From NCBI GenBank assembly GCA_964058805.1, contig CAXKVV010000122.1, forward strand, positions 1 to 44,173: a stretch of DNA of 44,173 nucleotides. Reading direction: 5' to 3'. This DNA comes from Schoenoplectus triqueter. Its lineage: Eukaryota > Streptophyta > Magnoliopsida > Poales > Cyperaceae. Both the position numbers and the translations under genes were made by a program. Positions within the stretch are counted from its first letter, which is position 1, and each line of letters starts with the position of its first letter. Of the stretch, positions 23,690-34,518 are shown piece by piece. The notes under the pieces are model-generated. The model did no database searches. It saw nothing but the letters and a program-made list of their open reading frames with translations, and was not told where the DNA came from.

Positions 23690-25421
23690 ACACTCCGCCC
23701 TTCTAACTGCTGCCAGAGGTGAGGTCGCAGGAAGAGCAACAACACCTGGTGACGCCCACGCAAGCCGACTAGCGCCCGTCTCCCCGCCTTGGACCGGTAC
23801 CAGCGGCTTGTCAGAAAACCGAACCCCAGTTGATTCATCCTTCCTTTGCTGTTTCGCTGATTTACTGGTATGGGTTAAACCCAAATTCATTTTCTGTTTT
23901 GCTCTGGCAGGGGTATGCCGTTGAGCAGGTCGGAGCTAAGCCCTTGGTTATGGTTGTGTCGGTTCTATTGGGGTATTTTGTGTAGAGATAGGTTTGTTAT
24001 TAAGCATCTAGGTTTGAAAATAGTTTAATGATTAATCGTAAAAACTAATACTGTGTGTGTATGAATTATGGAACATAACTGTTAGTAGTTAATTTCACAT
24101 GTGCGTGGGTCTTGGTGGCAGTAGTAAAAGCATAATGACAAGGCAAATTGATTAGTATTGTTTTGAAATAATTAATTATCAGACCAATATATTTGCTAAT
24201 ACAACTTCAACTCCTTGAAAGATTAGAATTTGTAATTATTCTTAAACTTTAATTACCTAATTATATTAAGCACTAATAAGAAGTTGGATTAAGCGTGAGC
24301 ACCAGTACCAAGTAAAATTATATTCTTTGAAATCAATTTATAAGTAATTTATTTAGTATCAAGGTCATTAATATGGAAATAATGGAAGTCTATTGGAAAC
24401 AGTCCTGACAAGTGAAGTCTAACCAAATTATTAGAAATCTCATCAGACCTTGATATGTCCTTATGAATCAAGTTAGATGGTTAATACAATCTGTGAGGAA
24501 CTATAACATTTAAGAACTTAATTAAACCTTAACATATTTTTGTGAATTAGACTAGAATTATATCAATCGGAAATTCACATGTCTAATATAATCATATAAA
24601 CAAAAGTAAAATTACTAAAATAATTCATTATCTGTACTTAGGTCTAAATAACCTCATGGAAAATCAGGAGGGATCGTTAGACGTGCAAATCCTCAGTGAG
24701 TGACGAAATATCAGGTGCGTAGTTTCTTTCTCGGCATTACAGGGAATTTCTTTTCTGAAATTATATATATTTTTGTTATTGCATTTTGAATTTCATTTTG
24801 ATTGCATCTTTTGTATGAAAAGCATTTGCATTGTTATTATTTATGGAATTTGCATGAAATGATTCTCATTTTGACCGGTAAACTATATTGTCTGTTCTCA
24901 AATTTTGACTTTCTAGGAATGAAATTGTGTGTTTCTGATCTACTGAATTGAAAAAGGAAAGTAATATATACGTGATAAAGGGTAACAACCTGACCTCGGA
25001 AAACGATTCACTATGCGCATACTAGATTTGTCCTCTTATTGTAGCTCAAAACCGGTTGGGTAAGAGAGTTATATTACTTATTATTGGTTTATGCATTGCT
25101 GGGCTTGCCTCTAGGCCAATTGACTGATATTCTATCGTTTGACCGAAATGAATGGGAAATTATGCTATCTGTTGTGATATGATTCCGACTTGAAAAACCA
25201 GACCAAAAATGGTACCAGTATATACTAGATAAAATAGAGACTATATATTTTCTATTGTTTATCTATTGTTGATATTCATTTGATTATATTATTAATCATA
25301 TATGCATTTGTGGGTATTTAATTTCAGATACGTGATTTCTTGTAAATCCGAGACTGAAACTAAATATTGCACTGAGAAACTTTATTTCTCACTATGTTGT
25401 TTTTAAATATTATTACAGGTT
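23690..25421 (+). other. LTR interior, non-coding
   Basis: This is the body of the solo LTR. It has a GC-rich part at 23,690-23,950 and then AT-rich sequence. I see no domain. The next short open frame (25,422-25,640) lies near the 3' end of the LTR and is not convincing. Confidence 0.5.
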
Positions 25422-25786
25422 TTGAGAGCGACTCGCAAGACGGGTCAAGCAACGTGTAGGCCTTTTTTATTTGTATATATTATAATACTGTATCAGTGTT
25501 ATTTTGTATCCCGGTTGGTTAAACTCAAATTTTGTTATAATATTTGTGAATATTCCGGGATTTCACTACCTTACCGTATACGGATTGTTGTAAAAATTTA
25601 TTTAAAGTTTTTATTTTCTATGATATACAATTGTCCGTGAAATTACATATTATAACTGATACGGTATTATGATATTATATTATCAATTTTATTGGATATG
25701 TCTAGTAAAAAGCCTTACGAATGCATAGAATTATGTATTCGTGGCGGGGTCCTGTCATGCCCTATCAACCGGGGTGTGACATCAGC

Positions 25787-26200
25787 GAACAGATTAGAGC
25801 AGTTGCATCCAAACAAAACTCTATATCGACGGTTTTTCACATTTTATTTTTTCATGTAATTAACTAATTGCAAGTATTAGTATTATATTAGTATTATTAT
25901 AATTAACAATACTACATTATCACTATGATGAATTATTTTTTTATATTATATTTTTAATATGATTATATAATTATTATTAATATCGTATTATGTTGTTGTT
26001 AACTTATTATTATTTATTTAATTTATCATGTCCATTTTGCGGTGTCTAACCCGATCCGATCCATCTAAAATCAGGTCACCATTTCTTTTACCCGACTCGA
26101 TCTATACGGATTATGGGTCGATCCGACCCGACTCAAATAAAATAATTAATTATTTATTATCATTTTTATATATTTTTAAGTAATTTAATATTAAGAGTGA
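25787..26200. other. Flank of the LTR insertion with (CCGATCCGA)-type repeats
   Basis: This is the original neighbour of 19,864 before the LTR inserted. On the minus strand, gatatagagttttg at about 25,818-25,831 could be a weak TATA region. At 26,045-26,135 there are words such as cccgatccgatcc, cccgactcgatc and gtcgatccgacccgactc, a common plant low-complexity repeat. Confidence 0.4.
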
Positions 26201-26562
26201 GGCTATGGTGCTTCGTAAAGTACAAAATTTCTCATACTTTGCATCTATATCTTGAATTTAAAAGTTCAAACGGCCGATCTAAACCATTGAACATGATCTA
26301 TATATAAAAATAAGTTTTGAGATCAAAGTTTATATTTTTTAGATGGGTGAAAAAATCACTAGTATTAGTTAGTACAGAAATCATTAGATTAACAAACTTT
26401 GTACCCATCTAAAAAATAATAATAATAAAATATATATATATTTTTTTATCTCCAAACATATTTCAATATGAAAATCATGTTCAACGGTTTGAATAAGCCA
26501 TTTAGATTTTCAAATTCGAGATACAGACTCAAAACATCTCATAAAGTTTTAGTCGTAAATTC
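26201..26562. repeat. Foldback element, cluster member 1
   Basis: The left arm (ggctatggtgcttcg, then tcatactttgcat and aaaagttcaaacggc) is roughly complementary to the right arm (gttcaacggtttgaa, then ttcgagatacagactc and catctcataaag). Inside, aaagtttatattttttagatggg pairs with tttgtacccatctaaaaaa. The leading word GGCTATGGTGC recurs at 28,570, linking it with member 4. Confidence 0.5.
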
Positions 26563-27030
26563 AAAATTTATGTTTTTAGACTTTCTGGAGATCTCGAAGT
26601 GTTCTATAATCCATTAAAATTTTACATAATTTTAAATTAGCAAATGAGAGAAAATTGATCCGCACTATAGAAAAGTCATTGATTTCAGAACTCCGACTTA
26701 ATAACATTTTCTACTTGCGACTATCATAACTTTCACTCTGCTTATTCAATCAATGATTTCATTTACTTTTTGAAAAACTTATTGAGAGTTCTACAATAGT
26801 TATGAAGAAAGTCAAATCATTTAAATAACATAAAGATATCAAAATCGCATTACAACACCAGACAATCTGAAAATCTATTTGTTCTGAACACCGATCAGAA
26901 TTTTCAAAAATTCTTTCAAAAAAATCATGAAATTGAAACCACAAATTAAATGAAAATAATCAGAAATCATAATCAAAATTTAGACATCAATTTCAAACGG
27001 AAATGAGCAATCATGGCTCATATAAGAAAA
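26563..27030. other. AT-rich stretch between foldback element and Helitron fragment
   Basis: No recognisable gene. The minus open frame at 26,759-26,944 has no family features. Confidence 0.4.
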
Positions 27031-27297
27031 TTCAGCATCGAAGCTGCCAAATATCTCCTCAAGTGCATTTACAAGGGACACTATCGTGCAGCTGTTTCTA
27101 TTGAACCAGCAACTGAAGAGAACTGAAACCAGGTCAATGAGATCAAAATGAATTAGGATGTCCGATGGGTAGCCCCACCTGAGGCAATGTGGAGGTTATT
27201 TGATTTTGGACTTATCGAAATACATTCATCCGTTCGGTCACTGTGGTTGAACCTTCAAAATGAGCAACAATTCGTTTTGCAGAGGATCAGAATTTGT
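27031..27297 (+). pseudogene. Helitron helicase fragment
   Basis: In one plus frame, 89 codons read like the region of plant Helitron Rep/helicase proteins that precedes the PIF1-type helicase. The blocks are KYLLKCIYKGHYRAAVSIEP, then NEIKMN, VRWVAPPEAMWRLFDF, and IHPSVRSLWLNLQNEQQFV. Two in-frame stops (TGA after EEN, TAG after KMN) show it is dead. Only this piece remains, and no HUH replication motif or helicase Walker motifs are nearby. I could not find Helitron ends (TC start, CTRR end with hairpin). Confidence 0.75.
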
Positions 27298-27339
27298 ACG
27301 ATCTCACTAAAGACGGAAAGAAAGACATTTTTTATTGTA

Positions 27340-27545
27340 ATGTCTAAAATTTAAAGTAACATTTTCATTAAATTCTTCATATAAAAATATTATGAATATA
27401 AAAATTTGAGATATCTTAATTTTTCTTCATATAAGTATTAAAATTTGTTAATAGATTTTTAAAACTCCAAAACATATACATAGAAAATTCAAAACACTCA
27501 AATTTTTGTATTTCACATGATATTAAAATTTTATTGAGTATGATA
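27340..27545. repeat. Foldback-type remnant related to members 2 and 3
   Basis: Words such as cattaaattcttcatat, aaaatttgagat and aaaacactcaaatttttgtat, followed by cacatgatattaaaatttt, also occur in the arms of the elements at 27,618-28,013 and 28,111-28,510. The GC-richer termini are missing, so this is probably a worn internal part. Confidence 0.45.
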
Positions 27546-27617
27546 ATTTTTAATTCAAATATATTACGATAAAGTTTGACACATATATGTTAGCTCAAAA
27601 TGCAATATATATAAAGC

Positions 27618-28013
27618 AAAACTAGCGTGCTCCTAGAAGCACGGAGTCTCTCCGAGATTCTAGCTTAAGAAGTATATTAAATCATCTCTAAATTTTGATT
27701 TATCACTCTCATTAAATTCTTCATGTTGAAATCTTATAAGATACAAAAATTTGAGATGTTTTGAGTTTTCTAAGTCATTATTTTTATCTTTTAAATATAA
27801 TGTATAAATGTTAAATATTTTATTATTATTTTTAGAGTTGATAAAATAAAAAATAGTGATTTAGAAATTAAAATACCCTAAATTTTTTTATTCCACAAGA
27901 TTTTCATATGAATAATTTAATGAGAATGATAAATGAAAATTTAAAGATCATATATGTACTTTTTGGGTTATAATTACAAATGGGCTCTATCCTCCTAGGA
28001 GTACGCTAGTTTT
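27618..28013. repeat. Foldback element, cluster member 2
   Basis: The left end aaactagcgtgctcctag and the right end, reverse-complemented aaaactagcgtactcctag, match closely. The inner arms also pair (tttatcactctcattaaa with tttaatgagaatgataaa). It is about 396 bases and non-coding. Confidence 0.7.
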
Positions 28014-28068
28014 ACTCACACACACACGCACACCATAGCTTTACTCACGAAACACCATAGGCTCATTA

Positions 28069-28070
<2 letters not shown>

Positions 28071-28106
<36 letters not shown>
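28071..28106. repeat. (AT)n microsatellite
   Basis: About 36 bases of alternating A and T lie immediately left of foldback member 3. Confidence 0.95.
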
Positions 28107-28109
<3 letters not shown>

Positions 28110-28110
28110 A

Positions 28111-28508
28111 AGATACCGTGAGCTTAACCTCACGGATGTCTTCCGTGAGCTTAACTCAAAGAATATACCAAATCATCTCTAAATATTAATTTATCATACT
28201 CATTAAATTCTTTATATGAAAATATTATGGGATGCAAAAATTTAGAGTATTTTGAGTTTTTTAAGTCATAGTTTTTAATTTTTGAAAATCAACTTTAAAA
28301 ATAATAATAATATATTTAATACTTGAATATCATTTTAAAAATTTAAAAATGGTGACTTAAAAAGCTCATAACATTTCAAATTTTTGCATCCCACAAGATT
28401 TTTATATGAAAAATTTAATGAGAATGATAAATTAAAATTTGGAGATGATTTGATGTACTTTTTGAATTAAGCTCACGGAAGTCCTTCGTGAGCTTAACCT
28501 CACGGTAT

Positions 28509-28510
<2 letters not shown>
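28111..28510. repeat. Foldback element, cluster member 3
   Basis: This is an almost complete palindrome of about 400 bases. The left end agataccgtgagcttaacc matches the reverse complement of the right end, agataccgtgaggttaagc. The pairing continues inward through cttccgtgagcttaa, the atcatctc-aaat block, tcattaaatt and gggatgcaaaaattt. (AT)n tracts on both sides extend the symmetry. It is non-coding. Confidence 0.8.

Positions 28511-28511
<1 letters not shown>

Positions 28512-28559
<48 letters not shown>
28512..28559. repeat. (TA)n(AG)n microsatellite
   Basis: About 29 bases of TA repeats are followed by about 19 bases of AG repeats. The short minus open frame across it (YIYIYIYIYI) is an artefact. 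Confidence 0.95.
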
Positions 28560-28564
28560 AAAAG

Positions 28565-28962
28565 AGTTGGGCTATGGTGCTATGTATAATACAGTTTGTT
28601 CTCGTGCTATGGATTAGTTCTTCATCATCAAAGTACAAATAATCGATCCAAGTTTACAAAATTATTTTCATATAAATATCTATATGTAGAATATTTTTTG
28701 TATTTTTTTAGAATATTTTTACTATTTTCTTGAGATAGTTAAAGAATCACTTGATTTAGTTATGAGTCATTTAAAAGAAGCGATTTTCTAACTATTTTAA
28801 AAATAATAAAAAAAATTATAACAAATATAACATTGGGTCTATATCTATATATTCATACGAATATAATTTTATACAGTTGGATCGATCATTTACAATTTGA
28901 TAATAAAAAACCGATCCATAGTACGAAAGCGATCTGTGTCATGCATAATACTATAGTCCAAC
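28565..28962. repeat. Foldback element, cluster member 4
   Basis: The left arm (gttgggctatggtgctatg, then tgctatggattag and aatcgatccaag) pairs with the right arm, which reverse-complemented reads gttggactatagtattatg, then gtactatggatcgg and atcgatccaac. The centre is AT-rich. It shares the terminal word ggctatggtgc with member 1. Confidence 0.7.
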
Positions 28963-28969
28963 TATTACT

Positions 28970-30832
28970 TGGAGAGAACGTGTGCGTTTTTTTATTATAT
29001 CGACATAAATGTTCCAATATTACTTAGAGCTATAGGAGAAGTCATTATTAAAATTATATTTCAAAATATTATAAAAATACATGTACTGGATTCTTCAATG
29101 ATATTGTGAATTTCTTAATAAACAAAATGTCATCGCTCAAAAATATTAAAACTTAAATAAAATTAAGGAATGAGATATGCTAGTATATATCTCTATTCTT
29201 CATTTTATTTGTTTTTTTTAAATGAGGTCTTAAAAATTATCGATTAAACAAACCAGTAATCAACTACTTTTATGTTTTTTTTCTGTAATATATAAAAATA
29301 TTATATTTTATAAATACTTTTTTATTTAATGAGTTGATTTTATTTAAAATTTAAAAATATATTTATAATTATTTAGTTATAAATTATATTTAAGTAAAAT
29401 ATATTATTTAGTTATAATAAAATTAATGCTGCACAGGATTCGACACATCCACAATGCATGGATGTGTTTCCTTATCGTATATCAAAGCAACCATCTATCA
29501 TCAAATAGAACATTCATGCCTTGTAGTTATCCAAACAGCGTTGTAGTAATTAGTAAACTGGTGAATGGAATGGAAGATGTTTGGATTATTGGTGTAGGCG
29601 CAGATCACGAATCGCTTTGCACGCATTCCATCTCAAAACTCAAATTTTCACAAAAAATCGCCGTGGAATATCCAACGTGGACGAAGCTAGTGGTCTCCCA
29701 TTTTCAACGCACTAAATTCTCTATTGCGGGTACTGAAAATGTTACTCATAAATGAATATGTATTTTCTCTAATATTTTACGCTATAAAGTGCTGTCCCTG
29801 TATTAAAATCACCGCGATCTCGTAAATTTAAGGCTGTCCATTTCTTTTATTCCGTTATTATCTTCCTCATAAATTCAAACGGGTCTAATTTTTTTTGACA
29901 CATACACAATCTATTTATTCCCAGATAATTTTTGTTGGGTCTGATCATAAATTGACACCTTAACTCGTTGATATCTATTTTATTATTTTAAATTAAATGA
30001 GTTATTATTCATATTAATGAGTGACAATTTTATTATATAAATTATTTCTACGGTGTTTCTATTGTTAAATTAAAATATAACTAATTTGTATAATAATCAT
30101 TATATAAGTCAAATAATAAAGTGTTATGCAAAATAGAGTGCATGATAACATCAAAAAACATAAATAATAATTCTTTAACTTGAATAATAAAATTCATAAC
30201 AATAACAATATTAATGATGGTATTTTTCAATGAGCTCTCCTTTTTCTATATACAAACTATCAAATTTTTAAATGATTTGATCATTTATGTATAATAAGTT
30301 GAATCGGTCATACGGTTTAGTTTGTAGAATTTTCTTTTTCCTTTTTGAACCTTTTAGTTTCGACAATTTTGCGTACGTCACTCGCTTTTTGAGATGAATG
30401 TATTTCTATTGCATATATATATATATATGTTTTTTAATGTGATACGCATGCAGCCCAAGTCAACTAGCACTTGCTGAAATAGATAGGATAATTTGAATAA
30501 GCAGCTGGCGCTGTAACATTAATTAATCAAGCTGCTTTCTCCTTTTTGCAAAGCTAATCGTACATCAATCATGTGCATGCAAGTACTCGGACGTTGGCAA
30601 AGAGAAAGAAATGAACAAAAATATGGCAAACAAGCCAACGTCGCAGCAAAAGAAAGATATTTGCTACAATTAATTATTTGTAATCACTAAAGATTATTAT
30701 ATATTAGTGTTAGTTTCACTTATTTTCTCAAATGTGATCTAACAGGCCATATAAGACAGAATACAATTTCAATAATAAAATCAATTATTTCCATTTGTAG
30801 AGAATTATAGCTTAATTTAATTTCTGATTTGA
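28970..30832. other. Region without recognised gene
   Basis: The longest plus frame (29,426-29,755, 109 codons) contains VVVISKLVNGMEDVWIIGVGADHE and a stretch to VTHK*. I do not recognise it, and its first part looks random. It may be a relic or chance. Around 29,985-30,200 atgagttattattcat and an opposing aagaattattattt suggest another worn inverted repeat. An (AT)n run lies at 30,412-30,428. Confidence 0.35.
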
Positions 30833-31499
30833 TTAATTGAATTCGAACATGTCATAAACAGGTGACTTGTCTGGGTAAAACAACCCAAAATGCGTCTCCA
30901 ACTCATCACCTTGCTTTTGGTTTTCATTGAACATTGCAAAAATATAGGTCTCCAGATTTCCTTTCCTCTTTGGTGTGCCATTAGCAACATGCTTAATCAA
31001 ATTCTGGTTGTATGTCTTTGCATTTTCCACAGTTGTGCCAACTCTCCTGTCACCGTCTGATGGCCAGCCGCTCTCTGACACAACAACATCAACTTGGGAA
31101 CCTCCGGCCTTCTCCAAGGCGTAGTAAACCGAATCAACCATTGCATCAAAGAGATTTTGGTACTGGTATGGGGGATCAGAAACCAGTGCACTAGAAGCAA
31201 TGAACAATGCATAGTCCAGACTGATTTGAGGATAGTTTTCTTTGTAAGCGAAAAAGGGATAAATATTTACAAAAAAAAAAATACATGCTTAATATTAGTA
31301 TTTGTTATGGGCTTTCGTACGTGGTATATGTTTGTAGAAATAAATAAACATATAAATATATATTTAGTTAGATAGCGGAATTAAATTAAAGATAGGTTAA
31401 TTATAGATAGATCAAGAGAAGAGTACTTGTGGGGATTGTTGTTAGAACTCCAATAAGCAATTGAAGGAGAAGCAAGAGCGAACCATTTTTCTTTGCCAT
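30833..31499 (-). pseudogene. Internally deleted GH17 beta-1,3-glucanase gene
   Basis: Exon 1 (31,427-31,499) encodes a start and signal peptide (MAKKNGSLLLLLQLLIGV) and ends at a donor CACAA|GTACTC, as in plant glucan endo-1,3-beta-glucosidases. The second part begins at an 11-T run (about 31,271-31,281) and reads VNIYPFFAY, then [21 protein letters not shown] (with the catalytic nucleophile Glu), the [14 protein letters not shown] block, [10 protein letters not shown] and [19 protein letters not shown], then TAA. These enzymes are usually about 340 residues. Here about 160 residues of the barrel, including the proton-donor Glu (normally in VGNE), are missing. If an AAG at about 31,288 served as acceptor, the frame would stay open for about 175 residues. 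The promoter looks intact. It would otherwise cleave 1,3-beta-glucans in the wall or apoplast. I judge it inactive. Confidence 0.85.
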
Positions 31500-31582
31500 A
31501 CTCTGAATCAATTACTCTCAAGAGAGTAGATGGAACTAATTCGCACAATTAGTTGTGTGGAAAGCAAGCCAATTCAAACCCC

Positions 31583-31590
31583 TTATATAC
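31583..31590 (-). promoter_or_regulatory. TATA box of the GH17 remnant
   Basis: On the minus strand TATATAAG lies 84 bases upstream of the ATG at 31,499, a normal plant distance given a short leader. The promoter survived although the coding body did not. Confidence 0.6.
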
Positions 31591-31636
31591 ATTGGGAACT
31601 TACAATTAATAGAATAACAGAAATTGCAAAAATTAT

Positions 31637-33362
31637 CACTACCACAAAAAATATTTTAGAACCGGTTATATAAAGGATTTAGTGATAGGTGCCCATTTTA
31701 TATAATATTTGCACAAGGTTTAATATGATAATTCACTCAATTTATCTGAATCATACTTATTTTAGCCTGTGTTTTATCTCTAGAACTTGTTACTGCCGTA
31801 TTTTTTGGTTTTGATAATTTTCAGAAATTCCTGGAGAAATCAGAACAGAATTTGGCTCTGCCAAGACTCTCAGCGAGACTCTTGGCAGAGAGCAGCTACC
31901 AGATACGAATTGAGCAAGGAAACAGCTGTACACATGAAGGAAAATCTGGAGATCTCATCTATGATTTAGCAGAGATTAAATGCAGTAATTAAAGGAGATT
32001 AAAGAGAGAAAAGGAAAGAGATTTACCTTTTGGTTGGAAAGAGGAGGTGAAAGAGAGAATTAATTGCTGAAATTTAGGGAGAAAATCTAGGGGATTCCAT
32101 AGGAGGAAAACCAAAGAAGGAAAATTCTCTCACAGGAAACAAAAAGGAAATTTTGGGTCCAGCAGGGGCACCCTCCCTCTCTCTCTCTCTCTCTGGGAGA
32201 GATTCGGTTCTGGAAAAAAAAGACAGAAAATTCGAAAAGAAGAGGAGCAAGGTTTCAGACCAGAGAAGAAGTGGAGACATTGGAGAACTTGGGCTTCAAT
32301 TGGGTTTTATCATTCTTTTCTCTTTAACTCTCTTTTATCCATTGTAATGGATTCAAAACTGAACCGTTGTACTCTTAAAGCCATGCTTGGCTAAATAAAT
32401 TTTCTTAGGATTAGGCATGTAACAAATTACTATGTTGTTGGTTTAATTTAATTGGCATTATTACTTTTATTTGATCTTTGTTTGTCTTGTGATTTGAATT
32501 GCTAAACTACTTGTATAATATGAGTTGATTTAATTGAATAGCTTAGTCACATAAATGGTTTAAACTTAGGACTTGAATTGTTAGATCGAAAGATAATAAT
32601 TTGAGACCCGATAACATAAGACAACGTAGGAATAGGTGAAGGACCGAAAGGAGAAACCCGTTTCTAATGGGGACACTTAAATTTGTTTGAATGATTTATT
32701 GAAGTACCGAAAGGAGAAAGTAAATTACTAAAATATGTTTAGGCTAATCATGAAACTTAATGGACTTAGTTTAGGAGAATGCGCCGCGAAAGCGGGTGTT
32801 TAAGTAAATTGAGTACGGTACGAAGCCACGACGGTGGATAAATACTACCATTGGATTAGAAACCCACAAAGAAAATATAAGAGTGTAACATCAATTAAAT
32901 GAATACCAACAACCTCTAGTAATTTGTACGCCGAAATCCCAAGAATACCAAAAATATTCAATTTCTCGTATTTTATCATTTCAATTAATCAATCTTAGAA
33001 TTTAGTCCTTTATTTTCTAAAAATCTAAAATTGGTTGCTTAGCTAATTAAAAGAAATAAATTTGGTATTTAAATCCCGTTCCTTGTGGATTCGACACCCG
33101 ATAATATACTCAACGGTAGGTTGTGCGCTTGCAACCCGTTATTTAGTATCATTTTTAGGGTATTTATTAGCACTTGTGAAAACACATCATTTAACACCGG
33201 TTATACAACCGGTTCTAAAACTATGCGGTGCTAAATGTTTTAAAAACCGACGCTAAGAGGAGGTGCTAAATGGGGTATTTAAAACCGATTATTTCAAATA
33301 ACCGATTCTAAATTCTAACCTTTAGAACCGGTTATTTGAAATAACCGGTTCTAAACTCTAAC
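31637..33362. mobile_element. CACTA-like element with a retroelement-like insert
   Basis: The left part starts CACTACCACAAAAAA and continues with tagaaccggttata. From 33,192 the same vocabulary returns: caccggttatacaaccggtt, then four copies of words like tttagaaccggttattt and aaataaccggttctaaa in alternating orientation. Such CCGGTT-centred repeats near a CACTA end fit subterminal repeats of an En/Spm-type element. The opposite CACTA end was not found. Everything from about 31,740 to 33,185 seems foreign to this pattern. Confidence 0.4.
31740..33185 (+). mobile_element. Possible non-autonomous LTR-retroelement sequence
   Basis: This looks like a transcribed, non-coding retroelement region: a (CT)n tract at 32,170-32,193, then a leader-like part with repeated ccgaaaggagaaa (32,644 and 32,706). 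It ends in a stretch reading ttccttgtggattcgacacccg followed by cggtaggttgtgcgcttgc, a phrase type I associate with the leader of some large plant Gypsy elements. No gag, pol or LTR boundaries were identified. The overlapping open frames at 32,074-32,347 run through the low-complexity tract. Confidence 0.3.
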
Positions 33363-34470
33363 GAAATATCTACATAATAATGTGGAGTCAGGAGTCGATG
33401 AGGACAGCTTACCAAAAATTAAATATTTCAGAATAAATCAAAAAAATAGCTCAACTAATGTAGCAAATTTACATACAGAAAGTATATAACAACAAGTTAC
33501 TAGTTTGTATTAATTGGATAATTAAGTACGGACTTATCGGGGTTTGCTGACCACTAAAAGCTTTTTTCAAAAATAGTCTTGTGATTTTAAAGAATTTTGA
33601 AAAATATGCTTAATTCTTAAAAAAATTATAAAATATGCTCTGCTTTAAAAAAAATATTTAAGTACACCACTAAAAAGAAATGTATTTAAATTTCAAAATA
33701 ATTATAATATTATATTTATTAAAAAAAATTGACCCTGTTTTGTAGGCCAGCTCCGCCCTGACAGTTTTACTTGCAGACTTGTGGTTTGAGTGCGCAAATT
33801 AAATTGTCGATAGCATAATGTAATATTCTTTTTGTGTTGCCAGCTGTGGACTTCTCAAAAAAAAAATGTAATTTTCGCTTGAAACCATGCATTAATTGTG
33901 CCGGCTTCATAAAGGAATAAGAGGGTGGCCAGCGTCACAGCTAGTTGTTTGTGTCTATCCCTGGAATTACATGTTTAGTATGGTGAGGGGTTTTTGATGC
34001 AAGGTTCCTTTTGAGTTGATACTTGATGGGGTAGCCTGGCTCAGATGATGGGTATACTGGTATGCTGGCACGTCCCTGTCACAGAGTATAGGTATGTGAA
34101 AACCAAAACCCCTGTGCAGTAGGCTGAGGCTTACTATGGTACAAACAGTAGAGGGGAGTTAGGCAAATGAGACTCTGTTGTTACCCTTAAATAAATAAAC
34201 TGCTGTTGTTACCAGTAAGATTCTTCCCGAAGTATAGAAAGAAATATGATGTCTCTTTACGGCAACAGTACCCTTGTGACTTGTGTTCCTCAGTTCATTT
34301 ATTTTTAGCCGCACAAAATCCTCGCTTTAATTTTAGAGGTAAATGTAAGTCTCATAAATATAACAAAGATGAGTTTTGAAGCCCACTATGCATAAAAAAT
34401 AAGTACATTGACCGTACAGTATTCAACCCGGTGGAACTCAAAGACCAAATAGCAATATCTTGACTCAAAA
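33363..34470. other. Region without recognised gene
   Basis: No coding sequence can be supported. A GC-richer patch at about 33,990-34,150 (ggggtagcctggctcagatg, cacgtccctgtcacagag) may be a transcribed relic, but I cannot identify it. Confidence 0.4.
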
Positions 34471-34518
34471 AATTAACTGAGAAAGATCGCAAGACAGATA
34501 TAACCTCAGTTTTCTCAC

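Larger units (their letters stand above)
19865..25781 (+). mobile_element. Solo LTR (probably Ty3/Gypsy) with a nested MULE
   Basis: The element starts TGTGATACTAAACG and ends CCGGGGTGTGACA. Both sides carry an identical 5-bp target duplication TCAGC (19,860-19,864 and 25,782-25,786), which fixes the boundaries. Without the 3.46-kb MULE and its duplicated target, the LTR is about 2.45 kb, within the range of long Gypsy LTRs. Features that fit include a pyrimidine-rich leader at 23,540-23,690, a GC-rich segment at 23,690-23,830 and an ending in GTGTGACA. No internal retroviral genes or second LTR are present, so it is solo. The open frame at 23,550-23,924 lies in the leader and has no family features. 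The Gypsy label is an inference from length and termini. Confidence 0.65.

Noticed and set aside
23550..23924. Plus-strand 124-codon frame with serine/leucine-rich start
   Set aside because: It lies inside the solo LTR, in a pyrimidine-rich leader, and has no recognisable domain.
28432..28638. Minus-strand frame with YIYIYIYIYI
   Set aside because: It is a translation of the (TA)n(AG)n microsatellite.
29426..29755. Plus-strand 109-codon frame
   Set aside because: Part of it looks like real protein, but there is no family I know, no promoter or splice context, and its beginning looks random, so I only mention it in the regional entry.
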